Assembly (NCBI GenBank): GCA_030446285.1
Contig: JASUSC010000009.1
Span: 1-37,265 of the forward strand
Source of the DNA: Eubacteriales bacterium
GTDB lineage: Bacteria > Bacillota > JASUSC01
Reading direction: 5' to 3'
Length of the DNA stretch: 37,265 nucleotides
The notes under the pieces were generated by a model. The model was given only the letters and a program-made list of their open reading frames with translations, had not been told where the DNA came from and did no database searches. Made by a program: the position numbers and the translations under genes. This document shows, piece after piece, positions 9,036 through 18,436 of the stretch (the stretch's first letter is position 1; the number at the start of each line of letters is the position of its first letter).

Positions 9036-9767
9036 ATGGACGAGGTTAAACTTTCCCCCCGGCTGCAGGCGGTGGCAGCCTTTATCCCGCGGGGTGCAGT
9101 AGTAGCCGATATTGGCACCGACCACGCTCTGTTGCCTCTTTACCTGGTCCAGGAAGGAATTGCTCGCCGGGTTATTGCCACTGAAGCCTATTCCGGGCCC
9201 TGGCAGCGGGCGGTAGAAAACATTGCCAAGGCCGGATTGAGCGAAAAAATAGAGCTGCGTCAGGGGGATGGGTTGGCCCCCCTTGCGCCGGGGGAGGCGG
9301 AAGTAGCAGTACTGGCCGGTATGGGCGGGGCGACCATCCGGGATATTCTCGCAGCGTGGCCACAGGTTGCTGCCAGTTTTGTTCGTCTGGTGCTCCAGCC
9401 CATGACGGCGGCAGGGAAGCTGCGTTGCTGGCTGGTGAGGACAGGCTGGAGGATTGCCGCGGAGGACCTGGTACCGGAAGGACGCCGTCTCTACCAGGTG
9501 GTGGTGGCCGAACGGGGTGAAGAAGAAGAGACAGACCTCCTGGCTGTTGCCGTCGGCCCCCGTCTCCTGGCAGCACGTCACCCCCTGCTGACCCGGTACC
9601 TGCGGGAACTGCTCCGGCGGGAAGAAGAAGTGATCCGGGGCATGCTTAAGGCCCGGGAGAAAAGGCCGGAGATAGGAGAGGAACTAAAGCTGCGGGAAGA
9701 GCGACGGCGCTGGTTGGAAGAGAAGCTGGCAAAATTGGCAGAGGAGGAGAAGGAGAATGAAGGTTAA
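9036..9767 (+). CDS. trmK: tRNA (adenine22-N1)-methyltransferase TrmK
   Basis: SAM-dependent methyltransferase of the COG2384/TrmK family, modifying A22 in the D-loop of tRNAs. The 243-residue protein opens with LSPRLQAVAAFIPRGAVVADIGTDHALLPLYL, which holds the SAM-binding loop, followed by IATEAYSGPWQRAVENI and the family motif LAGMGGATIRDIL. The C-terminal part is a charged coiled coil (about 185-240), as in known members. The start has GGACAGGAGGGAG upstream. It overlaps the next gene by 11 nt, and trmK next to a Nif3-like gene is a widespread Firmicutes pair. Confidence 0.92.
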   Translation: MDEVKLSPRLQAVAAFIPRGAVVADIGTDHALLPLYLVQEGIARRVIATEAYSGPWQRAVENIAKAGLSEKIELRQGDGLAPLAPGEAEVAVLAGMGGATIRDILAAWPQVAASFVRLVLQPMTAAGKLRCWLVRTGWRIAAEDLVPEGRRLYQVVVAERGEEEETDLLAVAVGPRLLAARHPLLTRYLRELLRREEEVIRGMLKAREKRPEIGEELKLREERRRWLEEKLAKLAEEEKENEG

Positions 9768-10875
9768 GGTAAAGGATATCGTGGCAGCAATAGAAGAGTG
9801 GGCGCCGCGGGATTTTGCTGAGGAATGGGACAATCCGGGACTGCAGATCGGCGATCCGGAACAGGAAGTTAGCCGGGTGGTGGTGGCCTTAGATGTGGAC
9901 GACCGGGTGGTGGAAGCGGCGGAAAAAAGAGGGGCAGAACTCATTGTCAGCCATCATCCCCTCCTTTACCGGGAGCTGAAAAACCTGGCCGGAGGTACGC
10001 CCTTAAACCGCCTTTTACTTCGCCTGGCCCGGGCGGGGATAGTGGTCTATTCTGCTCACACCAATTTGGACAGCTGCCCGGGTGGGATCAACGATGAGCT
10101 GGCCCGCCTGCTTGGTCTGGAACAGGTGAGTGTTCTTCACCCGGTAAAGAGAAGGAGCTACTATAAAATAGTGGTTTTCGTTCCCCGGGACCACGCGGAA
10201 AAAGTGCGGGAAGCGATGTGTCGGACTGGGGCTGGCTACATTGGCAACTATTCCGACTGCACCTTCCGTACCCCCGGGATTGGCACTTTCCGCCCCCTGC
10301 CTGGGACCAACCCCTACCTAGGTCAGCAGGGGAAACTGGAAGAAGTGGAGGAGGTCCGACTGGAAACGGTGGTGCCGGCACCCTTGGTGGACGAAGTGGT
10401 GGCGGCCATGCTTGCAGCCCACCCCTACGAAGAGGTGGCCTATGACCTGTACCGGGTGGAGCAGGTGGCGCCAGGGGCAGGTTTAGGCCGGGTTGGCCTT
10501 CTGCCGGAGCCTCTTCCTTTAGGCGATTTGGCCAGAAAGGTGAAAGAAACATTAAAGGTAGAGAGCCTGCGGGTAGGAGGTGACCTCGCCAAACCGGTTC
10601 AGAAAATAGCCCTGTGCGGTGGCGGCGGAATGGCCCTTCTCCCCCGCGTACTTGCCGTGAAGGCTGATGTTTTTATCACCTCTGACATCAAGTACCACGA
10701 AGCCCGGGATGCTGAGGCAGCAGGACTGGCTTTTATCGATGCCGGCCACTGGGAGACGGAACGGATTATCGTTCCCCGAATGGCGGAGTATCTCCGGCAG
10801 CAGGCGGCGGCCAGAGGCTGGGAATTAGAGGTAGCGGTGGAAGAAGGCCGGGGGATTCCCTACCGGGCCTGGTAA
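9757..10875 (+). CDS. Nif3-like dinuclear metal-centre protein (YqfO type)
   Basis: Member of the Nif3/GTP cyclohydrolase 1 type 2 family, whose biochemical role is unsettled; some members are annotated as metal chaperone or hydrolase. The 372 residues match the long form: an N-terminal Nif3 half with the metal motif SHHPLLYREL (His66, His67), an inserted PII/CutA-like domain (about 130-235, VFVPRDHAEKVREAM... to ...HPYEEVAYDLY), and a C-terminal half ending with FIDAGHWETE, which supplies the second set of metal ligands. All expected ligands look intact. It is translationally coupled to trmK and 19 nt ahead of the zinc-ribbon gene. Confidence 0.9.
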   Translation: MKVKVKDIVAAIEEWAPRDFAEEWDNPGLQIGDPEQEVSRVVVALDVDDRVVEAAEKRGAELIVSHHPLLYRELKNLAGGTPLNRLLLRLARAGIVVYSAHTNLDSCPGGINDELARLLGLEQVSVLHPVKRRSYYKIVVFVPRDHAEKVREAMCRTGAGYIGNYSDCTFRTPGIGTFRPLPGTNPYLGQQGKLEEVEEVRLETVVPAPLVDEVVAAMLAAHPYEEVAYDLYRVEQVAPGAGLGRVGLLPEPLPLGDLARKVKETLKVESLRVGGDLAKPVQKIALCGGGGMALLPRVLAVKADVFITSDIKYHEARDAEAAGLAFIDAGHWETERIIVPRMAEYLRQQAAARGWELEVAVEEGRGIPYRAW

Positions 10876-10894
10876 ATGAGAAAAGAGGGAGATA

Positions 10895-11629
10895 ATGCGT
10901 GAATGGATTCTTCTGTGGCAGTGGCAGGAAATGGCTAAGAGAAAAGAAGAACTGAATAACAGTCTGCGCTACCTGCCGGAACTGGCGGAGATCAAAAAAA
11001 TTAAAAGGGAGAGCGAGAAAGTCCAGATGGCTCTAGCACAAGCAGAAGAAGAACTGGAACGGCTGCAGCAGGAAATGGAACAGGTAAGCGAGGAAATCGA
11101 AGGAATGGCGCAGCGGGTGAAGCGAGTAGAAGCGGAACTCTACAGCAACAGGGCTCGGCCCGGCCGGGAACTCAAGAGTTTGCAGCAGAGCGTAACTGAC
11201 TTGAAGCGGAAGCAAAGGGTCATGGAGGAGAAGTGGTATGGCCTTCTGGAAAGGCGGGAGGAGGTAGGAGAACGGCACCGGCAACTGACAGAGCAGATGG
11301 CTCGCTTGAAAGCCGACGGACGCAGGCTGTACGAAAACTGGCGGCGCCGGCGGGCGGAGGTGGAAGAAGAAATCAAGCAACTGGAGGAGCAAATGGCCAG
11401 CATTGACGTTTTTCTTGACCCCCGTATTCGTGCCCTGTACGAAGAAATGCGCGCCTTTCTGGGACCGGATGTGGTGGTGCGGCTGAAAGGCGGTGTTTGC
11501 TCCGGGTGTCATACTGCTCAACCGGTGGATGTGGTACGAGAACTGGCGGCGGGGCAGGTGGTGCGGTGTGAGCGATGCGGGCGTGTGCTGATACCGCCGG
11601 AAGAGGAGGAAAACCGTTATCTGCACTGA
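10895..11629 (+). CDS. Coiled-coil protein with C-terminal C4 zinc ribbon
   Basis: Belongs to the C4-type zinc-ribbon family (DUF164-like). The 244 residues form a long antiparallel coiled coil (about 10-180, heptads rich in Glu/Lys/Leu) and a short zinc ribbon with CSGCH and CERCGRVLIP spaced about 30 residues apart. Family members are thought to bind nucleic acid or protein partners, but function is not established. It is the third gene of the trmK transcript. The start ATG follows AGAGGGAGA. The rnpB promoter begins 40 nt downstream. Confidence 0.85.
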   Translation: MREWILLWQWQEMAKRKEELNNSLRYLPELAEIKKIKRESEKVQMALAQAEEELERLQQEMEQVSEEIEGMAQRVKRVEAELYSNRARPGRELKSLQQSVTDLKRKQRVMEEKWYGLLERREEVGERHRQLTEQMARLKADGRRLYENWRRRRAEVEEEIKQLEEQMASIDVFLDPRIRALYEEMRAFLGPDVVVRLKGGVCSGCHTAQPVDVVRELAAGQVVRCERCGRVLIPPEEEENRYLH

Positions 11630-11669
11630 CCTGTTTCCGGGTGCCGGAGGACGTTTCCTTTATTTTCCT

Positions 11670-11698
11670 TTGACAAACGGGTATTTTTCTGTTACAAT
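11670..11698 (+). promoter_or_regulatory. Sigma-A promoter for rnpB
   Basis: Perfect TTGACA (11670-11675), 17-nt spacer, TACAAT (11693-11698). The predicted transcript start is about 15 nt before the mature RNase P RNA 5' end. Confidence 0.85.
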
Positions 11699-11720
11699 AG
11701 GCTTCCCAATATGAAATAAT

Positions 11721-12078
11721 GGCTGAGCGGGCTGGACGGTCGCGGGTCCCGGAATGGGGCCTGAGGAAAGTCCGAGCTCCACAGGGCAGGGTGCTGGGTA
11801 ACACCCAGTGGGGGCGACCCCAAGGAAAGTGCCACAGAAATGCAGACCGCCGGCCCGGCCTGGTGCCGGGTCTGGCAAGGGTGGAACGGTGAGGTAAGAG
11901 CTCACCAGCGGCAGAGCGATCTGCCGGCTAGGTAAACCCCACCTGGAGCAAGACCGAATAGGGGAGCAATGGAGTGGCCCGCTCCGCTCCCGGGTAAGGT
12001 CGCTAGAGGTGTCAGGCAACTGGCACCCCAGAGAGATGACCGTCCTCGACAGAACTCGGCTTACAGGCCCGGTCAGCC
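11721..12078 (+). ncRNA. rnpB: RNase P RNA (bacterial class A)
   Basis: Catalytic RNA that matures tRNA 5' ends. The universal blocks are present in order: GAGGAAAGTCCGAGCTCC (about 11762), ACAGAAATGCAGACCGCC, AACGGTGAGGTAAGAGCTCACC, AGACCGAATAGGGG and CAGAACTCGGCTTACAGGCC. The P1 helix pairs GGCTGAGCGGGC (from 11721) with GCCCGGTCAGCC (to 12078). The class-A layout rather than the Bacillus B type fits a clostridial lineage outside Bacilli. It has its own promoter and terminator. Ends are set by P1 pairing and may be off by a few nt. Confidence 0.95.
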
Positions 12079-12092
12079 ATAGGGATATAAAT

Positions 12093-12120
12093 CCTCCCGC
12101 AAAAAGGGAGGGTTTTTATT
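12093..12120 (+). terminator. Intrinsic terminator of rnpB
   Basis: Stem CCTCCC (12093-12098) with GGGAGG (12106-12111), loop GCAAAAA, then GTTTTTATTTTT. Confidence 0.85.
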
Positions 12121-12159
12121 TTTCCGGCTGCAAAAAAGTCCTAGTTGATTATTGTCACA

Positions 12160-12187
12160 TTGGAGAGAAGAAGGGGTGTGGTATAAT
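12160..12187 (+). promoter_or_regulatory. Promoter for the moxR-VWA operon
   Basis: TTGGAG (12160-12165), 16-nt spacer, perfect TATAAT (12182-12187) with an extended -10 TG at 12179-12180. It lies 36 nt before the MoxR start. Confidence 0.7.
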
Positions 12188-12222
12188 TGGATTAGCCAAA
12201 GGGACAGACAGGGAGTGAAAAA

Positions 12223-13131
12223 ATGACGCTTACACTGGCCGATCTTACCATACCGAAATTGCAGGAGGCCATGAACCGGGTCGGCTACATTGCCTCCCAG
12301 GAGACGGTTGTCACCCTCTACCTTGCCCTGCGTTTAGGCAAACCGCTCCTTCTGGAAGGGCCGCCCGGAGTGGGCAAAACGGAGATAGCCAAGGTCCTAA
12401 GTGAAGTTTTCGGAGCCGAATTGATCCGGTTGCAGTGCTACGAGGGGCTGGACGAGACCAAGGCTCTTTATGAATGGAACTATCAACGACAGCTCATTCG
12501 TATCCAGTTGGCCAAGGCTGTGGAGGGGCAAACGATCACGGAAGAGGATATTTTTTCCGAGGAGTACCTCCTGGAAAGACCGCTGCTGCGGGCCATCCGT
12601 CAGCAAGGGCCGGCAGTTCTTCTCATTGACGAAGTGGATAAGACAGACGAGGAGTTTGAAGCTTTTCTTTTTGAACTTCTCTCCGAATTCCAGGTTACGG
12701 TGCCAGAACTGGGGACCATCAAAGCCACCCACATTCCCATGGTGGTTTTGACCAGCAACGGCGAGCGGGAACTGTCCGACGGCTTAAAACGCCGCTGCCT
12801 GTACCTGTATCTGGACTATCCTGATGTGGCCACGGAAATTCGGATTATCCAGGCCCGGGTGCCCGGTGTGGGGGAGCGACTCACCCGGGAAGTGGCCCGG
12901 GTGGTGGCTCACCTGCGACAGCATCTGGACCTCAACAAGAAACCTTCTATTGCCGAAACTTTGGACTGGGTGCGGGCTCTGATTGCTCTCAATGCCGACC
13001 GGCTTACCCCGGAACTCATTCAGCACACTCTTAACGTCATTCTCAAACACAAGGACGACATCAATACTGTCCTGGAGTTTTTGGGCACGGAAGGGCTTTT
13101 CCGGGTGGCTCAGGAGGAAAAGGGCCGGTAA
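12223..13131 (+). CDS. MoxR-family AAA+ ATPase
   Basis: AAA+ ATPase of the MoxR group, which works as a chaperone-like remodeller, usually with a VWA-domain partner. The 302-residue protein has Walker A GPPGVGKTE (about residues 46-54), Walker B AVLLIDEVDK, sensor-1 VVLTSNGERELSDGLKRRC and a helical lid domain at the end. The start ATG follows CAGGGAG. The next gene, 22 nt downstream, encodes the VWA partner. The client enzyme or cofactor system cannot be told from the neighbourhood, since no CO dehydrogenase or other metalloenzyme gene is adjacent. Confidence 0.9.
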   Translation: MTLTLADLTIPKLQEAMNRVGYIASQETVVTLYLALRLGKPLLLEGPPGVGKTEIAKVLSEVFGAELIRLQCYEGLDETKALYEWNYQRQLIRIQLAKAVEGQTITEEDIFSEEYLLERPLLRAIRQQGPAVLLIDEVDKTDEEFEAFLFELLSEFQVTVPELGTIKATHIPMVVLTSNGERELSDGLKRRCLYLYLDYPDVATEIRIIQARVPGVGERLTREVARVVAHLRQHLDLNKKPSIAETLDWVRALIALNADRLTPELIQHTLNVILKHKDDINTVLEFLGTEGLFRVAQEEKGR

Positions 13132-13153
13132 TTAACTACGGGAAGGTGAAAAC

Positions 13154-14650
13154 GTGGGCCAGCATCACCACCCCATCCCTCCCCGCCCCGACCGGAAAGA
13201 AATAGAAGAAGCCTTTGCCGCTGCTGAACTGGCGCCGCAGGCCCAGGCTATTCTTAATTCCCTGGAAAAAGGGGAAAAGTTGCCTGAGCTAATTGAGATT
13301 AATGTAGTCAGGTTTATTCACCTGTTGCGCCACTTGGGACTTCGTATCAGTTCGGCCGAACTTTTGGATGCTTTGCGGGGCTTGGAACTGGTAGGGCTTG
13401 AAGATCCCCAGACGGTAGCAGCGGCTCTTGCCGCCACGTTGGTGAAGAACCAACAGGAGCAGAAGATATTCCAGCGGGCTTTTCGCGTCTTTTTTGCTCC
13501 GCCGGAAGAGAGAGAAGCCCGGGAAGTGAGGAAGCAGGAGCGAAAGGAGATAGAAGAAGGCTATATAAGAGAAGCGGAGGAGGATTTAATCTACCGTTGG
13601 TACGAACCGGGACCGGAGGGGAGGAGCGGGGAGGAAAAAATTGACCTCAGCCGGGAAGAAAAGATAATTTACGGCAAATTACCTGAGGACAAGAAAAGGC
13701 GGATTAAAGAACTCCTGAGCAAACCCATCCAGCGCAATCCTATTAACGATCCCCGGCCGGTAATTGAAGGTCTTATCCGTAGCACCTTGAACTATTGGAA
13801 GCATTACCTGCGCCACATGGACCTTCTCGACGCGCCGGTGGAGGCTACTCCTACCGGCGATGAAGAGATAGACACCATGCTGGTGGAGATTGTGGAAGAT
13901 TTGCAGGGAGAAGAAGATCTGCTCTACCAGGACCTGCAGAAAATTGCCGATCAAGACCTGGAGAAAGCAGGCAAGATCGTTGACCGGCTGGCCCGGCAAT
14001 TGGCTGCCCGCATGTCGCGACGTTTTCGTCAGAGCAAAAAAAGGAAGCGGCTGGACATGCGGCGGACCATCCGCCAGAACATCAGCTACGGAGGTTCTCT
14101 GTACCGGCTGAGATTTAAAGTTCGCCGGGTGGAGAAACCGAAAATTGTCCTTATTGCCGACGTTTCCGGTTCCATGGCCAAATACTGCCGTTTTACCCTA
14201 CAGTTCATCTACGGGCTGGCTACGGCCATAGAGGGGATTGAGGTTTTTGTCTTCTCTGACGATCTGGAACACATCACCTGCCATTTTGACCAGGGATGCG
14301 ATTTTGCCGCTACCATGAGCAACGTCATCAACCAGAGCAAAACCTGGGGCAAAAGCACCGACCTGGCCCTGGCGTTAGAAAAGGTCCTCCGCCATTACCG
14401 TTACCTCTTTGACCGACGCACGTACGTAATTATCCTTAGCGATACACGCACGGTAGCACCGGAGAAAGCGGCTAAGTACTTAGCTGACCTCAAAGGGCGG
14501 GTGCGCAGCGTTATTTGGCTGAATACTCTCCCAAAAAGGGAGTGGCAGGAAGTAAAACAGGTAAACCTTTTCCGCCGCTACAGCAAAATGTGCGAGGCCA
14601 ATACTTTGTCCCAACTGGAGCGGGCGCTGCGTACTCAACTAAAGGGTTAG
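13154..14650 (+). CDS. VWA domain protein, CoxE-like, partner of MoxR
   Basis: 498-residue cytoplasmic protein of the VWA/CoxE-like type that pairs with MoxR ATPases. The N-terminal two thirds are charged and helical (about 1-320, many Glu/Arg runs). The C-terminal VWA domain begins at IVLIADVSGSMAKYC, where Asp336, Ser338 and Ser340 form a complete MIDAS DxSxS site, and continues with TDLALALEKVL and IILSDTRT. No signal peptide or membrane segment is seen. The GTG start at 13154 is preceded by GGAAGGTGA. In analogous pairs the VWA protein links the ATPase to its target; the target here is unknown. Confidence 0.85.
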   Translation: MGQHHHPIPPRPDRKEIEEAFAAAELAPQAQAILNSLEKGEKLPELIEINVVRFIHLLRHLGLRISSAELLDALRGLELVGLEDPQTVAAALAATLVKNQQEQKIFQRAFRVFFAPPEEREAREVRKQERKEIEEGYIREAEEDLIYRWYEPGPEGRSGEEKIDLSREEKIIYGKLPEDKKRRIKELLSKPIQRNPINDPRPVIEGLIRSTLNYWKHYLRHMDLLDAPVEATPTGDEEIDTMLVEIVEDLQGEEDLLYQDLQKIADQDLEKAGKIVDRLARQLAARMSRRFRQSKKRKRLDMRRTIRQNISYGGSLYRLRFKVRRVEKPKIVLIADVSGSMAKYCRFTLQFIYGLATAIEGIEVFVFSDDLEHITCHFDQGCDFAATMSNVINQSKTWGKSTDLALALEKVLRHYRYLFDRRTYVIILSDTRTVAPEKAAKYLADLKGRVRSVIWLNTLPKREWQEVKQVNLFRRYSKMCEANTLSQLERALRTQLKG

Positions 14651-14653
14651 GTA

Positions 14654-14685
14654 AGGGAGGCTGTATGGGTCTCCCTCCTTTCCTT
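14654..14685 (+). terminator. Weak terminator after the VWA gene
   Basis: Stem AGGGAG (14654-14659) with CTCCCT (14671-14676), an 11-nt loop, then CCTTTCCTTATATT. The T tract is imperfect. The rest of the gap before the next gene holds only its AGGAGGTGA ribosome site. Confidence 0.45.
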
Positions 14686-14779
14686 ATATTAGAAGTATTT
14701 ATCCGCTCAGGAGAAGGAATGGGAAGGGTTGCGTCGAAAATGATGAGGGGGGTTTTTATTAAACAGGAGGTGACCTGCG

Positions 14780-15373
14780 GTGAAAAAAAGGGTTTTCATC
14801 GCTATAGATGTACCGGAGGAAATCAGAGACTGGTTAGAGGAATGGCAGGAGGAACTGCGCCGGGCGGGGATCACCGCCAAGTGGGTAGAAAGGGAGAACT
14901 TCCATATTACCCTTAAGTTTTTAGGCGAGGTAGAAGTCGGCAAATTAGGGAACATTCGCGAAAGGCTGCGCCGGGTCGCCCGCCAGCATCATCCTTTCAG
15001 CTTGCGCTTAAAAGATGTGGGTGTTTTTCCGCCGGGCGGTGTTCCCCAAATCGTCTGGATGGGGGTTACGGGGGACATGCCTTCCTTGTTGCTGCTGCAC
15101 CGCCAGGTGGAAGATCAGATGGCCGAGTGCGGTTTTCCTCATGACCGCCGCAAGTTTCACGCTCACCTCACCTTAGGCCGCCTGAAAAATCACCCTGCTC
15201 CGCAAGAAGAGGAGTTCTGGGCCCAGTTCCGGGGCATTTCTGCTCCTCTGGATGTGGAAGAATTTCTTCTCATGGAAAGCGTCCTTACTCCTCAGGGACC
15301 GATCTACCACGTAATCGAACGGTTTAGCCTCGGCAAACAGGGAAAGGCGGGGCTGGCCAACAGCGGGGTTTAA
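14780..15373 (+). CDS. thpR: RNA 2',3'-cyclic phosphodiesterase (ThpR)
   Basis: 2H phosphoesterase that opens 2',3'-cyclic phosphates on RNA; family members were first described as 2'-5' RNA ligases. The 197-residue protein carries both HxT motifs, HITLKFLGE (His42, Thr44) and HAHLTLGR (His129, Thr131), and the family ending 'FLLMESVLTPQGPIYHVIERF'. The GTG start is well supported by AGGAGGTGA 8-10 nt upstream. dgt follows 33 nt downstream. Confidence 0.92.
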   Translation: MKKRVFIAIDVPEEIRDWLEEWQEELRRAGITAKWVERENFHITLKFLGEVEVGKLGNIRERLRRVARQHHPFSLRLKDVGVFPPGGVPQIVWMGVTGDMPSLLLLHRQVEDQMAECGFPHDRRKFHAHLTLGRLKNHPAPQEEEFWAQFRGISAPLDVEEFLLMESVLTPQGPIYHVIERFSLGKQGKAGLANSGV

Positions 15374-15406
15374 CCATGCAGCCGGGGCTTTCTGAGGGGT
15401 GAAAAA

Positions 15407-16396
15407 GTGCTTATCCGCGAACGCACGGAGGAGTTAGAACTTAAAGAACTGTCCCCGTATGCGGCGAAAAGCCGTTTCACCCGGGGAAGGTTAGTGCCCG
15501 AAGAGGAATGCGAGGTGCGCACCGCCTTTCAGCGGGACCGGGACAGAATTATTCACTCCAAGAGTTTTCGCCGCTTAAAACACAAAACCCAAGTCTTTAT
15601 CGCGCCGGAAGGGGACCACTACCGGACCCGCCTTACCCACACCTTAGAAGTGGCTCAGATAGCCCGCACCATTGCCAAGGCCCTGCGGCTTAACGAAGAC
15701 CTGACCGAAGCCATCGCCTTAGGCCACGACCTGGGCCATACTCCTTTCGGCCATGCCGGGGAAGAGGCCCTGGACGAAGTGCTGAGAAAATACGGCCTGC
15801 GGTTCCGCCACAACGAACAGAGCCTGAGGATTGTGGATGAACTGGAAAAGATGAACCTCACTTTTGAAGTCCGGGACGGCATTCTTAACCACACCGGACC
15901 CAACAAACCTGTTACCTTGGAAGGCCAGATTGTAAAAATAGCTGACCGCATTGCCTATATCAATCACGATATTGACGACGCCATTAGAGGTGGTATAATA
16001 AGTATTTGCGACCTTCCTTCCGATTGTCTCCAGGTTTTAGGTTACACTCACAAAGAACGGATCAACACCATGGTGCTGGACATGATCCGCAACAGTTGGG
16101 AGAAAGACACCATTGCCATGAGTCCGGAAGTGCAAAAGGCCATGGACAAGCTGCGTTCCTTTCTTTTCCAGCATGTCTACATAGGTTCACGGGCAAAGAA
16201 AGAAGAAGACAAAGCCAAGCACGTCATTAAACAACTCTTCCGCTTTTTCGTGGAGAATCCGGAAAAAATTCCCAGTTACATGCTCGGTACCAACCCGGCG
16301 CGGGCAGCGGCTGATTACGTAGCCGGGATGACAGATCGTTATGCTATCAAAGTATACGAAGAAAACTTTTTGCCGGCTCCCTGGGAGGAGTTTTGA
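15407..16396 (+). CDS. dgt: Deoxyguanosinetriphosphate triphosphohydrolase-like protein
   Basis: HD-domain dNTPase of the short (dgt type 2) family; members split dNTPs into nucleoside and triphosphate, though substrate range varies. The 329 residues include [10 protein letters not shown] (His78), [14 protein letters not shown] (His107, Asp108) and INHDIDDA (Asp188), the full HD metal set. The start GTG follows GAGGGGTGA. dgt immediately upstream of dnaG and the sigma factor gene is a typical clostridial order and supports the call. Substrate specificity is inferred only. Confidence 0.9.
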   Translation: MLIRERTEELELKELSPYAAKSRFTRGRLVPEEECEVRTAFQRDRDRIIHSKSFRRLKHKTQVFIAPEGDHYRTRLTHTLEVAQIARTIAKALRLNEDLTEAIALGHDLGHTPFGHAGEEALDEVLRKYGLRFRHNEQSLRIVDELEKMNLTFEVRDGILNHTGPNKPVTLEGQIVKIADRIAYINHDIDDAIRGGIISICDLPSDCLQVLGYTHKERINTMVLDMIRNSWEKDTIAMSPEVQKAMDKLRSFLFQHVYIGSRAKKEEDKAKHVIKQLFRFFVENPEKIPSYMLGTNPARAAADYVAGMTDRYAIKVYEENFLPAPWEEF

Positions 16397-16519
16397 AAAA
16401 ATTAAAGCCGGGAAAAAATAGAATGTTAAAAATTTGTTAATTTTCGCGCCGAGGAAGGAAAAGAAAACTTTTTGGCGAACATATAATTACTATTCGGTTG
16501 AGGGTACAGGGTGATTTTT

Positions 16520-18361
16520 TTGAGTGGCCGCATCCCGGCAGATTTCGTCGATGAAGTACGCCAGGCCAATGACATCGTTCAGGTGATTTCCGAATACGTT
16601 CCTTTAAAAAAGAGCGGGCGTAATTTTGTCGGTCTCTGTCCCTTTCATCCGGAGAAAACTCCCTCTTTTACCGTCAGCCCCGAAAAGCAGATCTTTTACT
16701 GTTTCGGCTGCCATGAGGGAGGAGACGTGTTCTCCTTCCTCATGAAAAGGGAGGGGTTATCCTTTTGGGATGCCCTAACCTCCCTGGCCCGGCGAGTAGG
16801 GCTGGAAGTGCCTGCTACTCCGGGCCGGGACGGACGCTCCCGTTGGCAGGAGCGGGCCTATGAAATTAACGCTGCTGCGCGGGACTTTTTCCACAATTAT
16901 CTGCGGCAACCCGCGGGGCAGGCAGGGAGGGAATACTTTTTCCGGCGGGAGCTTACGGAAGAAGACTTAGAGAAGTTTTACTTAGGTTTTGCCCCTGCCG
17001 CCTGGGACGAACTGACCCGCTACATGACAAAGAAAGGTTTTCGCGAAGACGAATTGGTGCGGGTCGGGCTGGCGGTGGCTGGGAAAAAAGGAAGTTGTTA
17101 CGACCGCTTTCGCAACCGGGTGATTTTCCCGATAACCAACCATCGCGGCCAGGTGGCCGGCTTCGGCGGCCGGGTCCTGGACGATTCCCTGCCCAAATAT
17201 CTCAACTCACCTGAGAGCGACATCTTCAACAAAGGCCAATTGCTCTACGGTCTTTCCTTGGCGGCTCGGGACATCCGCCAGAAGGACGAGGTTATTTTAG
17301 TGGAAGGGTACATGGATGTAATAAGGGCCCATAAGCACGGTTTTACTAACACCGTGGCGCCTTTGGGAACGGCCCTCACCCGGGAGCAGGTGCGGCTCAT
17401 TACCCGCTACACTTACAACGTGGTCATGGCCTTTGACGCCGATACAGCGGGTCAGGCCGCGACCTTGCGCGGGCTGGATTTACTTCAGGAAGCGGGGTGC
17501 CGGGTGCGGGTGGTAACCGTGCCGGCCGGGAAGGACCCGGATGAGTTTCTCCAGAAGGAAGGCGGAGAAGCCTTTGCCCGGCTTCTCCAGCAGGCAGAGC
17601 CCCTTCTCCACTACCGGATCCGTCAGGCTGGTCAGGGTATAACCCCGGTTACGGTTGAGGATAAGTTGAAAATCCTCCACCGGGTGTTGCCAGCCCTGGT
17701 CATGCTGGAGAGTGAAATTCAGCTCAGCGAAGCCATCTACACAGCAGCGGATTTGATCGGCCTCACCCCGGAAGCGGTGAGGTCAGAAGTGGAGAAATTC
17801 CTACAAAACAAACGAAAAAGATGGATTGTCAGGGATAATTTGGCGCAAACAAGGAATAATAGAATAATGCCTGATTTGTACCCCACAGGGGCTATCGGCG
17901 AAAAGAAAAAGCCTGCCGGCCAGCCGGCCGGCGGACGGCAAAAGGCGGAACGGGAGTTGCTGACCTTGCTGCTAAATTATCCTGACTACCTTCCTCAGAC
18001 CCTTTCCCGGCTGGAAGCATATCCTTTTACTGATCCGCTGGCGGCAAAACTGTGGGAAGAGTTAAGGAAAGATACAACCGGGGAGAATCTAGTGGAAAGA
18101 CTTGTCGATCATTTTCGCGCGGATGAGGAAATATTACAGTTTATCAGCAGGTCAGCAATGACGCCGGTAGAGGAAAAAAAGGCGCCTGTGCTGTGGCGGG
18201 GTTACGTGGAGAGACTGCTTTCTGAAGAACGGAAAGCCAGGCTAGCCCAACTGCTCCAGGAGATAAAGGCAGCGGAGCAGGCCGGCAACTGGGAGAAAAT
18301 GCAGGAACTCCTCCTCCAGTACCGAACCTTGCTGCAGCAGGAAAGAAGTGGGGAAAATTGA
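16520..18361 (+). CDS. dnaG: DNA primase
   Basis: Makes RNA primers for replication. About 613 residues with an N-terminal CHCC zinc domain (Cys40, His43, Cys61, Cys64, in CPFHPEKTPSF and YCFGCHEGG), the catalytic core with a TOPRIM fold (VILVEGYMDVI and AFDADTAGQAA) and a C-terminal helical domain for binding DnaB. A GTG at 16511 is in frame, but AGGGTGAT at 16507-16514 sits at the right distance from the TTG at 16520, giving MSGRIPADFVDEV, the normal family start. A TATAAT at 16482-16487 may be its -10 box; no good -35 box is seen. The sigma gene follows 75 nt later. Confidence 0.95.
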   Translation: MSGRIPADFVDEVRQANDIVQVISEYVPLKKSGRNFVGLCPFHPEKTPSFTVSPEKQIFYCFGCHEGGDVFSFLMKREGLSFWDALTSLARRVGLEVPATPGRDGRSRWQERAYEINAAARDFFHNYLRQPAGQAGREYFFRRELTEEDLEKFYLGFAPAAWDELTRYMTKKGFREDELVRVGLAVAGKKGSCYDRFRNRVIFPITNHRGQVAGFGGRVLDDSLPKYLNSPESDIFNKGQLLYGLSLAARDIRQKDEVILVEGYMDVIRAHKHGFTNTVAPLGTALTREQVRLITRYTYNVVMAFDADTAGQAATLRGLDLLQEAGCRVRVVTVPAGKDPDEFLQKEGGEAFARLLQQAEPLLHYRIRQAGQGITPVTVEDKLKILHRVLPALVMLESEIQLSEAIYTAADLIGLTPEAVRSEVEKFLQNKRKRWIVRDNLAQTRNNRIMPDLYPTGAIGEKKKPAGQPAGGRQKAERELLTLLLNYPDYLPQTLSRLEAYPFTDPLAAKLWEELRKDTTGENLVERLVDHFRADEEILQFISRSAMTPVEEKKAPVLWRGYVERLLSEERKARLAQLLQEIKAAEQAGNWEKMQELLLQYRTLLQQERSGEN

Positions 18362-18436
18362 AGTTAAACTATTATTCGTTAAACACCGATATTTTAATTA
18401 AGCAAGTGATTACTGGCGAGGAAGGGGGGGATAAGT

